Positions 26,108-34,554 of a DNA stretch of 64,000 nucleotides are shown piece after piece (positions within the stretch are counted from its first letter, which is position 1; the number at the start of each line of letters is the position of its first letter). A program made the translations under genes and the position numbers. The notes under the pieces are model-generated. The model searched no databases. It saw only the letters and a program-made list of their open reading frames with translations, and was not told the DNA's origin. Location: the NCBI RefSeq assembly GCF_000744835.1, contig NZ_JQMS01000001.1, positions 620,001-684,000 on the forward strand, written 5' to 3'. The DNA is from Flavobacterium sp. 83 (GTDB lineage Bacteria > Bacteroidota > Bacteroidia > Flavobacteriales > Flavobacteriaceae).

Positions 26108-27403
26108 TTAAAAGGCATAGACACAGGAAACCATTGCTCTTAGGTTACCAACATCTTTTTTGTCGCTGTTTGCTTGTCCAAAAAGGTCCGCTTTGCCCCA
26201 AGTCGCTGCAGTATATTCTATTTCTGGTGAGATTCTGAATTTGTTTTTCTTAAAATCAACTCTTACAGAAGCTCTCCAAACATTGTCTACAACTCTGGCT
26301 GTTGCTGCTGAACCAGTCCCCGAAACAGTAATTCCTCTCATATAAATAGATGGAAAATCGGTTGCGGCTGTATTTGACCCGCTATTTTTTGTGTATCCAA
26401 AGAATAATCCGGGTGCGATATTTTTACCATTGCTCGCAAGATCTAGCCAAAAAGCACTAGTCTTAACTGGAGTGTACGTTTGAATTCCATTTGCTACAGT
26501 TCCTGTATAACCACCTAACATAACAAGATTATTTAAGTTTCCGCCTGAAATTCCGTATGCTTTAATGGAGATTTTATCATTTGAATATTTAGCATAACCA
26601 AAAATAGATGAACTATTCACTTTTTCGGTAGTTGCTTTATTGTTGTATACTGTCAAAGGTTGCAGTGATTTGTATTCCGCTCCAAGGCCCAACAATACAT
26701 TTTTTCCTTTGTATTGCAGTTGTGCGTCAAGTGATGGTAACGCTGAATTTATAGAAGCTGCATTTTGAGTTCCTGTAGCTACAGTTCCCGCAGCGGCAGT
26801 TGGGTATTCTCGCTCTTTGTAAGCTGCAAACGTTACAGATAACTGTTTGCTTAACATCTGTTTTAATTTGACTTGGGTTGCCCAGCCAAAAGGGTTGAAC
26901 ATAATTCCTGTATTGAAATTAGCAACACCGGGAAAACATTCAGGAATAAATTGTGGATACCAAGTTTGTCCCATTGTCAAGGATGTTTTGGACCAATCCA
27001 TATTTACATACGCTTGTCTTAATCGTAACATTCCAATGGATGATCCTTCTACATTTCCATAAAAATCCCCTTCTAGTACGGATGATGTCTTAGCTCCCCA
27101 AACACTTGGGCCTTTGATTTTTACGCCAAATCTGGAAGTTACAGAAAGGAAATTAGATTGTCCTACCGCATTAACATCTTTTCCATTCGCGTCTAGAACT
27201 TCATCCAAAGGAAATAAGTTTAATTCATATTCTCTTGCCATTACAGATTTCCGGGTGTCCCAAATGTAATCCGTTCTTACAAAGCCATAAAAACTGATAT
27301 CCCATTCTTTTTCTGGCGAGACCGTAACCGCTGGGGCCGGAGTTTGAGCGTATCCTTTTAGAGAAGCAATTCCCAATACAAGGATGAAATAATATTTATT
27401 CAT
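26108..27403 (-). CDS. Outer-membrane porin-like beta-barrel protein
   Basis: A 431-residue exported protein. The signal peptide ends GYAQ, a Pro-rich spacer follows, then a run of amphipathic beta-strands starting DISFYGFVRTDYIWDT and ending in a typical outer-membrane C-terminus (AMVSCVYAF). It resembles DcaP/porin-like proteins of Bacteroidota. It is the first gene of the leftward carboxylate cluster, 33 bp before the MFS carrier, so it probably admits the carrier's substrate through the outer membrane. Confidence 0.8.
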   Translation of the reverse strand: MNKYYFILVLGIASLKGYAQTPAPAVTVSPEKEWDISFYGFVRTDYIWDTRKSVMAREYELNLFPLDEVLDANGKDVNAVGQSNFLSVTSRFGVKIKGPSVWGAKTSSVLEGDFYGNVEGSSIGMLRLRQAYVNMDWSKTSLTMGQTWYPQFIPECFPGVANFNTGIMFNPFGWATQVKLKQMLSKQLSVTFAAYKEREYPTAAAGTVATGTQNAASINSALPSLDAQLQYKGKNVLLGLGAEYKSLQPLTVYNNKATTEKVNSSSIFGYAKYSNDKISIKAYGISGGNLNNLVMLGGYTGTVANGIQTYTPVKTSAFWLDLASNGKNIAPGLFFGYTKNSGSNTAATDFPSIYMRGITVSGTGSAATARVVDNVWRASVRVDFKKNKFRISPEIEYTAATWGKADLFGQANSDKKDVGNLRAMVSCVYAF

Positions 27404-27509
27404 AATAGGTTAAAGTTTGGTTAGTGGAATGGTTAGTTTCAACACTACCAAATTCTAATTTTTTGTTTGTAAAAAAAATTAAGCTATATATAGTTGTAAA
27501 GGACTATAG

Positions 27510-27929
27510 CTAATCTTTAAAACGTTCCCATTTTATAAGCATAAATTTGTCTCCAAGCTCTGTTATTATCATTCCAGCACCAGAAAGCAATGCTTTGTTT
27601 TTTAAATATTCTACTAGTTCTAAATGGTTAAATATCTTATAAGTAGGGTGGTAATTAGCATGAGATGGTTTTTTTATGTTAAAGGCCTTTACCCAATTGC
27701 TTATCGTAACATGGGAAACCCCGATAATGCGTTCAATTTCTCTATAACTCAATCCTTCCAAGTAGAGTTGTAATGCTTTAGTGACATAGTAATCATCTAT
27801 CTTTTTTCCAATTTTATTAACAGTGAAAAAGTACCTACATTTTTTACATAAATACCTTTGTTTGCTGTTTATTACACCACTTTTAGTGATTTGATTTCCT
27901 TGGCACTTTGGACAGGCTAAAATCTCCAT
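27510..27929 (-). CDS. Orphan IS1-type zinc-ribbon and HTH protein
   Basis: A 139-residue protein. It has an N-terminal zinc ribbon of the IS1 InsA type (CPKCQGNQ at about 5-12 and CKKCRYFF at about 28-35) and a helix-turn-helix (LSYREIERIIGVSHVTISNW, about 60-79). A C-terminal tail of about 50 residues is unlike a DDE catalytic domain. I chose the ATG at 27929, just before the zinc ribbon; an in-frame ATG at 27965 adds 12 residues. No terminal repeats or second reading frame are visible, so it looks like a domesticated DNA-binding protein. It faces the porin gene in the same orientation, 106 bp upstream, and could regulate that cluster. Confidence 0.75.
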   Translation of the reverse strand: MEILACPKCQGNQITKSGVINSKQRYLCKKCRYFFTVNKIGKKIDDYYVTKALQLYLEGLSYREIERIIGVSHVTISNWVKAFNIKKPSHANYHPTYKIFNHLELVEYLKNKALLSGAGMIITELGDKFMLIKWERFKD

Positions 27930-28203
27930 ATATATATATTTTGCATAAATATAGCAAATTAGCAATTATTACAATTTGAATTTGATAAAAAAGTACTAAA
28001 AAAAATGCGAACCCTTTATTTTTGTTGGCAAATAGATTGGGTTTTGACAAAATTAATGAGTTTTAAGAAAATGTAGTTTTGTCTTGGGATGAGGATTTAA
28101 TCAAGTAAAGAAAGAGATTTACGGACTTGATGTTATGGAATCAAGTCTAAACATTGTGGAAAAATATTAAATTTTGATATTTGTATTTTAAAATTAGATA
28201 CAA

Positions 28204-28497
28204 ATGCAAAATACTTCTGTAGACCTTCTCAATTTATTATTAGCTGAAATCATTGTTGAATACTTTGAATTAACTTCCTATAAAAAAGGAGAAGAAATTC
28301 TTCCTCTTTTTTGCAGGAGATAAATTCTATTTCAAAATAATTTCATCAAGACAAACTAAGTTCCAAAGGATTCTTTGATGTGATAACAGTTCAAGATTTT
28401 TCAATTGATGGACATCAAGTCTACCTTCATATTACTCGCAGAAGATGACTTACCGAAGATACAGGACAAGTTGTTTTTAAAGATTAGAATTTAAATA
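28204..28497 (+). pseudogene. Decayed ISAon1-type transposase N-terminal protein
   Basis: The ATG at 28204 opens a 39-codon frame (MQNTSVDLLNLLLAEIIVEY) typical of the N-terminal protein of ISAon1-family elements. It stops at 28321. The same protein continues in another frame (SKGFFDVITVQDFSIDGHQV), where two expected Trp codons have become TGA and TAG. At least one frameshift and two nonsense changes show it is dead. The catalytic transposase gene and both ends are missing. Confidence 0.7.
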
Positions 28498-29302
28498 CCG
28501 CAGTATATCGAACTATAAAAACCCTGTTTACTGGATTGAGCTACTCAGTAAACCAACCAAAACAAACCACTACCCACACAAAGGAATATTAAAAAATTTA
28601 ACCTCTTACTACTCAGATAAAATACAATTACAAACAACTGAAATAATGAGTAAAAAAATAGACTTTTTAAATAGTAGGGGTGCAAATTTTGACCCTTTAA
28701 TTATATTGTTAATTCCCACCACCTCTACCAAATACAATTTAGTCAAAAAAAATACTTTGTCAGGTAACGAAAATTAATATTTCAATGCAGAAAAACAACA
28801 ATATTTTATTAAGTCATACGGGATTAAAATACTACTACAAAACAGATAGAAAAGTATTCGAGCAAATCAAAAGAAAGCATTTATCTAAACAATGAATTAA
28901 GTCAGATTTTGAAACATAAATAAAAGAGATTGTACACAATATCAGGAACGCAAAAGGAAACCAAAAAACAAAACAAATCAGGATTTACCAACCTCAACAA
29001 ATAAACTTATTACCTCATTTAGGATTATAATTTATTAAATACAAAATAAATTAACTCGTTTACGTAAACCCATATTGTAAATAATTTTTAAGATGTTACA
29101 TTTGTAATTATTAATATAAATCACATCAAAAAAACATGTAATTATCTAAAATAAAGTGATTTATATTTTAAATATCATTAACCTGCTACATTGTGTAAAT
29201 GAAAACTATAACTCAAATTTAATTTATGTAGTAACGAATAAATAATCTTATAAAAAGATAACTAAGAAACAATCTTATAATCCCAAAAACTACCTTAAGA
29301 AA
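28498..29302. other. AT-rich stretch with no intact gene
   Basis: No convincing complete gene was found here. It holds a 43-codon open frame (28646-28777) with no recognised relatives, a decayed frame (28785-29030), and a perfect 12-bp palindrome GTTTACGTAAAC at 29058-29069. Base composition is lower in GC than the flanking operons. Confidence 0.5.
28785..29030 (+). pseudogene. Decayed ORF of unknown origin
   Basis: One frame of 82 codons reads as protein-like sequence (MQKNNNILLSHTGLKYYYKT, later IRIYQPQQINLLPHLGL) but is interrupted by TGA at 28893 and TAA about 24 bases later. The evenly spaced charged and hydrophobic residues suggest a former gene. I do not recognise the family. Confidence 0.35.
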
Positions 29303-30379
29303 ATGATTAACATCAAAAACTTCGAGAATATTCGTTTAATTGCTATTCTTTCAATACTTGTAACGCATACAGCTTTGTTAAATTTGGGAATAGCTAAAAA
29401 CTTAGTGAATATAACAGAAAAGAGTACTGAAATTTATTACTATCAATTATTAACTCATACGCTTTATATAAATATATTCAAAGCAGGAACTATAATATTC
29501 TTTATTATTTCTGGATTTCTTTTCGAAATGCAAGTGGTTAAATTTAAAGAATTTACTGTTTTTGTTAGGAAAAAATCAAAGAGCCTTTTACATCCTTATT
29601 TCATAATTTTTATGATACCAACGCTCATCTTTGTTGGGATTATAGAACCTAATTTTGGGATAAAAGAAAATCTAAGTTTTTATCTTTTTGCAATAAAATC
29701 AATAGAAAATATATTTTTAACCAACTATTGGTTTGTGCCTGCACTTTTTATTACGTTAATTATTAATTATTTTATTAAAACGAAGTACCTTATTAAATCA
29801 TTAATTGTATTTGTGTCAGTTTGGTTGATTTCTTACATTAATTTATACTTAAAGTTTACAATCACCTCACACACTGTATGGTTTTGCGGATTTTTCTTTA
29901 TATTTACATTAGGGAGGTTGATGAATGTTTATAATAATCAAATAGCAAATGTAAATCTATTTAGAAGTAAAAATAAACTTCTTTTAATAACTTTTATCTG
30001 TTACATTGTTTCTAATTTAGAATCAATGATAATACTTGTTTACGGTCACAATATAGATAATTTAAGTACATTAAGAATTGGAAATATTGCTTATTCTTTT
30101 TTTCTGTTCTATCTTTTAAATGTAATCTTTAATAAAATAAAGTTTGTCCTACCGATTGAAATTTCTTTTTATTTTATTTATTTAATTCACCCCTTTGTTC
30201 TTAGAATAACCAACTTTATTCTTTATAAAAATAATTTAATTGTATTTGATTATCCATTTCAATTGTTGTATGATATTATCCATTTTTTAATTGTTTTGAT
30301 ATTTTGTGTTGCTATTCAACAAATATTTTTTAAATTAAAATTTAAATCAAAATTCATTTCAGAGTATGTATTCAAATAA
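29303..30379 (+). CDS. Membrane acyltransferase (acyltransferase family 3)
   Basis: A 358-residue integral membrane protein with about ten hydrophobic segments. The N-terminus (NIRLIAILSILVTHTALL, about residues 8-25, catalytic-type His near 22) matches the OafA/acyltransferase-3 family, which transfers acetyl or other acyl groups to surface sugars. It overlaps the next gene, an SGNH hydrolase, by 14 bp. In many bacteria these two activities are fused in one protein, so the pair probably works together on a surface glycan. GC content is very low, which suggests acquired DNA. Confidence 0.85.
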   Translation: MINIKNFENIRLIAILSILVTHTALLNLGIAKNLVNITEKSTEIYYYQLLTHTLYINIFKAGTIIFFIISGFLFEMQVVKFKEFTVFVRKKSKSLLHPYFIIFMIPTLIFVGIIEPNFGIKENLSFYLFAIKSIENIFLTNYWFVPALFITLIINYFIKTKYLIKSLIVFVSVWLISYINLYLKFTITSHTVWFCGFFFIFTLGRLMNVYNNQIANVNLFRSKNKLLLITFICYIVSNLESMIILVYGHNIDNLSTLRIGNIAYSFFLFYLLNVIFNKIKFVLPIEISFYFIYLIHPFVLRITNFILYKNNLIVFDYPFQLLYDIIHFLIVLIFCVAIQQIFFKLKFKSKFISEYVFK

Positions 30380-31091
30380 CAACATTTATAAATCACTGAA
30401 CAGAATCTTATTATTTGGAATAATTTTTTATTTATGTCAAGGTTGCGCATCAAAAAACATTACAGACGAACTAGTTAATGATAAAATTGTAGTAGTAGTT
30501 TTAGGTTCTTCAAATGCTTTTGGTATAGGAGCAAGTTCACCAAATCAGTCTTGGGTAGGATTACTTAAAAAGGCGTCATCCGATTTGATTATAAATCTTA
30601 GTATATCAGGATCTACAACTTATACTTTTTTACCTTATAATTCACCAAATTATCGTAATATAAAACCGGACAAATTAAGAAATATAGACGCCGCAATTAA
30701 TTTGCTCCCTAAAATTATTATATTTTCTATTACAACAAATGATATTGCTTCTGGATATTCTATTGATGAATACCTTAATAACATGGAATTGATGACTAAT
30801 TTATGCATTTCAAATAAAGTTGAATATATAATTACATCTACACTTCCCAGAAATCCACTTCCGTTTGAACAAAGAAAAGCACTGTATGATTTGAATCGGC
30901 GACTTGAAAAAGCATATGGTAATAGATATGTAGAAATTTATAATCCGGTTGCCAATTTACAAACCTTAAATTGGCAAGAAGACCTTTGCATAAATGATTT
31001 GATTCATCCAAATGACAGTGGTCACTTAATTATTTTTAACAGCATTTGGCCAATTTATTTGGATGTGAAAATTAGAATTTCAAAACGATGA
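30366..31091 (+). CDS. SGNH/GDSL-hydrolase lipoprotein
   Basis: A 241-residue exported protein. A signal peptide leads to a probable lipobox (LCQGC, Cys about residue 27). SGNH blocks are visible: VVLGSSNAFGIGA (block I, where the catalytic Ser sits in GSSN instead of GDS), SGST, the TTNDIASG Asn block and the C-terminal DLIHPNDSGH Asp-His pair. It probably deacylates or transfers acyl groups on a surface polymer, partnered with the acyltransferase whose gene it overlaps. Confidence 0.82.
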   Translation: MYSNNNIYKSLNRILLFGIIFYLCQGCASKNITDELVNDKIVVVVLGSSNAFGIGASSPNQSWVGLLKKASSDLIINLSISGSTTYTFLPYNSPNYRNIKPDKLRNIDAAINLLPKIIIFSITTNDIASGYSIDEYLNNMELMTNLCISNKVEYIITSTLPRNPLPFEQRKALYDLNRRLEKAYGNRYVEIYNPVANLQTLNWQEDLCINDLIHPNDSGHLIIFNSIWPIYLDVKIRISKR

Positions 31092-31309
31092 AAATGCACA
31101 AAATGCAAGACAACGCAATAACTTCTTTTATACTTAAAATAAAGAAATTATAATCTTAATTACACTTGTCGTATAATAACAAAAAAAACGTAAGGCATTT
31201 GCTTAAAGACTATCCATTAATTATAAAGCAATGAGTAAGGAGCTGCTGATAATTCCTTAAATTAAAGATAATGTAGTTAATTTTTAAACAAATACTTTCA
31301 TTTAATTTC

Positions 31310-31359
31310 AAGTTTGATTAATCAACTTTTTTCAATTAAAATCTAACTAATACGCGCGC
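31310..31359. repeat. Degenerate repeat, copy 1
   Basis: It contains the perfect palindrome TTGATTAATCAA, then CTTTTTTCA and TCTAA words and ends near TACGCGCG. It pairs with copy 2 at 31672-31737, where the same order of words recurs. Confidence 0.45.
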
Positions 31360-31671
31360 CTTAAAAGTTTTTGGGCAATCACAATAGAAGTAATTACGCA
31401 CCCTATATATAAAGAATTAGAAAATCGAAAAAATACGGGCGCGCAACACCTAAAAATTATTTTCAATTATATGTTACGCGGCTGCAACCTCAAACAATAT
31501 ATGCCTATCTGTTATGCATCTATCAAATTAATTGATTTATACTGAATATCTGACAATCCGTTACGCGCGTGAAAACATTAATTAATTTCTATTAATTCAT
31601 GTTTATGCTTAAACACAACTTATAATACCAATAAAACAATTGAATTAATAGTTGCTTAATCCGTTTTTTCT

Positions 31672-31737
31672 AAGATTGATTAATCAATACTTTTTTCAGT
31701 TATAGTCTAAAGTAGATAAAACTAATATATTTACGTA
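31672..31737. repeat. Degenerate repeat, copy 2
   Basis: The same palindrome TTGATTAATCAA is followed by CTTTTTTCA, AGTCTAA and ACTAATA words, ending in TTTACGTA. A weaker third relative appears at about 31813-31863 (ACTAATACATTAACGTA). Confidence 0.45.
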
Positions 31738-32013
31738 ATTTGTTTTTTTGGGTTTGGCAGTAAATGGCAACAAATTAATTATCCAGTTAACTGATATAAA
31801 CTGATTGTCAAAGATTGGTTTTCAATTTATTTCAAAGATTAAATAACTAATACATTAACGTAGTTTTTATTTTCACCCCTTAATAAAGATATTTTTAGAC
31901 TGAAAATAATATTAAAAAAAGAGGTTGTTTTTTACCCTTATTTGAAATGGTTGGGCAAGTTCTAAAAACAAAAAACGCAAACACTTATAAATAAAGAGTT
32001 TGCGTTTTTAAAG

Positions 32014-32095
32014 TGCGGATAATAGGACTCGAACCTACACGCCTTGCGGCACCAGATCCTAAGTCTGGCATGTCTACCAATTTCACCATATCCGC
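32014..32095 (-). tRNA. tRNA-Leu (anticodon TAG)
   Basis: The minus strand folds as a type II tRNA: acceptor GCGGATA / TATCCGC with discriminator A, anticodon stem CCAGA / TCTGG around the loop CTTAGGA (anticodon TAG), a long variable arm (GCCGCAAGGC) and T-loop GTTCGAGTC. CCA is not encoded. Confidence 0.95.
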
Positions 32096-32173
32096 GTAAT
32101 TGTGGGTGCAAAGATACACATAACTTCCAATTTTCAAAGAAAATTTCACAAAAAATATTCATACTCTTTTTTG

Positions 32174-32181
32174 TACTTTTG
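32174..32181 (+). promoter_or_regulatory. -7 promoter box of the M20 peptidase gene
   Basis: TACTTTTG matches the Bacteroidota consensus TAnnTTTG and lies 20 bp before the start codon. Confidence 0.55.
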
Positions 32182-32201
32182 AAATATAAACTAAATCAAC
32201 A

Positions 32202-33590
32202 ATGAAAAACATAAAATCATACGTTCAAGAACATAAAGATCGTTTCATAAACGAATTAATTGAATTATTAAAAATCCCTTCCGTAAGTGCAGACACCGCT
32301 TATTCTCAAGATGTTATCGACACTTCCGAAGCAGTAAAGGTAAGCTTAGAAAAAGCAGGTTGTGATTTTGTGGAAATTTGTGACACTCCTGGTTATCCAA
32401 TTGTATACGGTGAAAAAATTATTGATAAATCATTACCAACGGTTCTCGTTTACGGTCATTATGATGTTCAACCACCCGATCCAATGGAATTATGGACGTC
32501 TCCCCCATTCGAACCCGTTATAAAAAAGACCGAAATTCATCCCGAAGGCGCCATTTTTGCCCGTGGAGCCTGTGATGATAAAGGCCAAATGTACATGCAC
32601 GTAAAAGCATTGGAATATATGGTTCAAAGCAATACTTTGCCTTGCAATGTAAAATTTATGATTGAAGGCGAAGAAGAAGTGGGTTCTAAAAGTTTGAGTT
32701 GGTTTGTGGAACGCAATCAGGAAAAGCTAAAAAATGACGTAATTCTTATTTCGGATACCGGAATGATTTCTAACCAGCAACCATCCATCACTACAGGATT
32801 ACGCGGATTAAGTTATGTAGAAGTAGAAGTTACAGGACCAAACCGTGATTTACATTCTGGATTGTACGGAGGTGCGGTTGCCAACCCGATAAACGTTCTG
32901 GCAAAAATGATTGCCTCGCTTCATGATGATGACAATCACATTACCATTCCGGGTTTTTATGACAACGTTCAAGAATTGACGCTTGAAGAAAGAGCTGAAA
33001 TGGCCAAAGCGCCTTTCAACTTAGAAAATTATAAAAAAGCACTCGATCTTAACGATGTTTATGGCGAAAGCGGCTATATAACCAATGAAAGAAACTCGAT
33101 TCGTCCTACGCTAGACGTGAACGGAATTTGGGGCGGATACACTGGCGAAGGTGCCAAAACGGTTATTGCAAGTAAGGCTTTCGCCAAAATCTCGATGCGA
33201 TTAGTCCCTAACCAAGATTGGGAACAAATCACGGAACTGTTCGCCAAACATTTCATCAGTATTGCTCCAGCTGGCGTTACCGTAAAAGTAACCCCTCATC
33301 ACGGCGGACAAGGTTACGTAACTCCAATTGACAGTATAGGATACAAAGCCGCTAATATGGCCTATACCGAAACCTTTGGTGTGCCCGCTATTCCAGTACG
33401 TTCAGGAGGAAGTATTCCTATTGTTGCTTTATTCGAAAAAGAACTGAAAAGCAAAACCATTTTGATGGGATTTGGCTTGGACAGTGATGCAATTCACTCA
33501 CCAAACGAACATTTTGGAATATTTAATTACTTGAAAGGAATTGAAACCATCCCATTGTTTTATAAATATTTTGTGGAGTTGAGTAAGTAG
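32202..33590 (+). CDS. M20-family dipeptidase/peptidase
   Basis: A 462-residue cytosolic metallopeptidase of the CNDP/M20 type. The metal ligands are visible in VYGHYDVQPP (His and Asp, about 87-96), ARGACDDKGQ (Asp about 125), EGEEEVGS (catalytic Glu and metal Glu, about 158-165), and a C-terminal His (DAIHSPNEH). The lid domain contains DLHSGLYGG. It likely cleaves dipeptides; precise substrate is not predictable. A strong terminator follows. Confidence 0.93.
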   Translation: MKNIKSYVQEHKDRFINELIELLKIPSVSADTAYSQDVIDTSEAVKVSLEKAGCDFVEICDTPGYPIVYGEKIIDKSLPTVLVYGHYDVQPPDPMELWTSPPFEPVIKKTEIHPEGAIFARGACDDKGQMYMHVKALEYMVQSNTLPCNVKFMIEGEEEVGSKSLSWFVERNQEKLKNDVILISDTGMISNQQPSITTGLRGLSYVEVEVTGPNRDLHSGLYGGAVANPINVLAKMIASLHDDDNHITIPGFYDNVQELTLEERAEMAKAPFNLENYKKALDLNDVYGESGYITNERNSIRPTLDVNGIWGGYTGEGAKTVIASKAFAKISMRLVPNQDWEQITELFAKHFISIAPAGVTVKVTPHHGGQGYVTPIDSIGYKAANMAYTETFGVPAIPVRSGGSIPIVALFEKELKSKTILMGFGLDSDAIHSPNEHFGIFNYLKGIETIPLFYKYFVELSK

Positions 33591-33616
33591 CATTTTGCCA
33601 CAAAGAAAATTCATTT

Positions 33617-33646
33617 AAATCCGTTCTTAATGAGCGGATTTTTTTT
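33617..33646 (+). terminator. Rho-independent terminator of the M20 peptidase gene
   Basis: AAATCCG and CGGATTT stem around an 11-base loop, followed directly by a run of T (33639-33646). Confidence 0.85.
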
Positions 33647-33723
33647 GGCATTCCCCGCCGAAAAAAGCAGGTCTGGCTTTGTACCTAATCTTAATCCTAT
33701 ATGTAACGAACACTTTGTGGAGT

Positions 33724-34017
33724 TTAAAGCTTAGATTTCAAATCCATCCTTTCGTGAAGTATTCTTAGTATTTCTATTTCTTTGGCTGAAATAATTCTAA
33801 AAAAAATAATGTGATGATTCGCTTTATATCCTAAAAGATCCGATTGAACTAACTCATAATTTTTCCCGAAGCTTGGGTAATTTGCTAATTCCTGACACGA
33901 TTCTAATATAAGTTTATAATATTTATTGGCCTGTTTTTCCGACCATTCTTCATAAGTATAATTCCATATTTCAGCTAAATCGTTAACAGCTAAGTTTGTC
34001 AAATAATATTTAGCCAT
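33724..34017 (-). CDS. RelE/ParE-family toxin
   Basis: A 97-residue basic protein with the ParE fold signature (YYLTNLAVNDLAEIWNYT at the N-terminus, HHIIFFRI and ILRILHERMD at the C-terminus). Its start overlaps the stop of the antitoxin gene by 8 bp, the usual arrangement for ParDE pairs. ParE relatives poison gyrase and RelE relatives cut mRNA; the C-terminal RILHERMD favours ParE. It is in the same orientation as the cassette-like genes to its right. Confidence 0.92.
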   Translation of the reverse strand: MAKYYLTNLAVNDLAEIWNYTYEEWSEKQANKYYKLILESCQELANYPSFGKNYELVQSDLLGYKANHHIIFFRIISAKEIEILRILHERMDLKSKL

Positions 34018-34261
34018 TCCCTTTTTTCTTTGCTTGTAACATTTCTAAATGCTTTTTTGGATCGTAGTCCTTTGCAAGTCCACTATCAATACCTTCCTGT
34101 ATTGCATTTCTTAACATTAAGATTTTATCTTCTTCTTCTTCTAACATACGAAGACCAGCTCGAATTACTTCACTTGCATTTTGAAAACGACCTTTTGAGA
34201 CACTTTTATCTATAAAATCCTCAAAATGGTTTCCTAAAGAGATTGATGTGTTCTTTCCCAT
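34010..34261 (-). CDS. ParD-type antitoxin
   Basis: An 83-residue protein with an N-terminal ribbon-helix-helix (TSISLGNHFEDFIDKSVSKG, about 4-23; FQNASEVIRAGLRMLEEEE) and an acidic, flexible C-terminus that would wrap the toxin. It is co-transcribed with the ParE gene and probably represses its own promoter through the palindrome just upstream. Confidence 0.92.
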   Translation of the reverse strand: MGKNTSISLGNHFEDFIDKSVSKGRFQNASEVIRAGLRMLEEEEDKILMLRNAIQEGIDSGLAKDYDPKKHLEMLQAKKKGNG

Positions 34262-34282
34262 GACTTTATTTTTTTACTAAAG

Positions 34283-34297
34283 TACCAAAATTTGGTA
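34283..34297 (-). promoter_or_regulatory. Autoregulatory operator and promoter of the toxin-antitoxin pair
   Basis: TACCAAAATTTGGTA is a near-perfect palindrome 22 bp before the antitoxin start. On the minus strand it runs into TACTTTAG, one mismatch from the TAnnTTTG -7 box, so a bound ParD would block transcription. Confidence 0.55.
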
Positions 34298-34400
34298 ATA
34301 TTCACAAAGTTTTTTCTAAAATCTAACATACCGTTTTTACAAGCTTTGCAATTTTTTTTTGGCGTTCCCAATCTTATATTCCGTTTAAACTTACTTATGT

Positions 34401-34550
34401 TAATTGCCCATTATTGTGGACGTAGAGTCAGAGGCATTTGCGCAGCATACACAACAATACTTTGCGGAGCAGGCTAATATTTCAAGTACAAAACCAACTT
34501 TCCATTAAGCCAAAACCCGCCATATTGCCAAACGACGGTTATGCGATGCC
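34401..34550 (-). repeat. attC-like element after the DUF3644 gene
   Basis: Read on the minus strand it begins GGCATCGCATAACCG, 4 bp beyond the DUF3644 stop codon, and ends near GTATGCTGCGCAAATGCC. Word order resembles long imperfect palindromes that follow accessory genes in Bacteroidota. The outer arm (CGCATAACC) matches the arm of the neighbouring element at 35679. The other arm is degenerate, so the fold is less certain than in the next copy. Confidence 0.45.
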
Positions 34551-34554
34551 TTTT

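Larger units (their letters stand above)
31092..32013. other. Gene-free AT-rich stretch with degenerate repeats
   Basis: No gene was found. Several CG-rich words (TACGCGCG about 31351, GGGCGCGC about 31437, TTACGCGG about 31473, GTTACGCGCG about 31560) stand out from the AT-rich background, and there are two diverged copies of a repeat (listed separately). It separates the SGNH gene from tRNA-Leu. Confidence 0.6.

Noticed and set aside
28646..28777. A 43-codon frame in the AT-rich accessory stretch
   Set aside because: Too short, no signal or family features, and flanked by clearly decayed sequence.
31962..32162. A 66-codon minus-strand frame over tRNA-Leu
   Set aside because: It is the tRNA gene read as protein; the tRNA folds fully.
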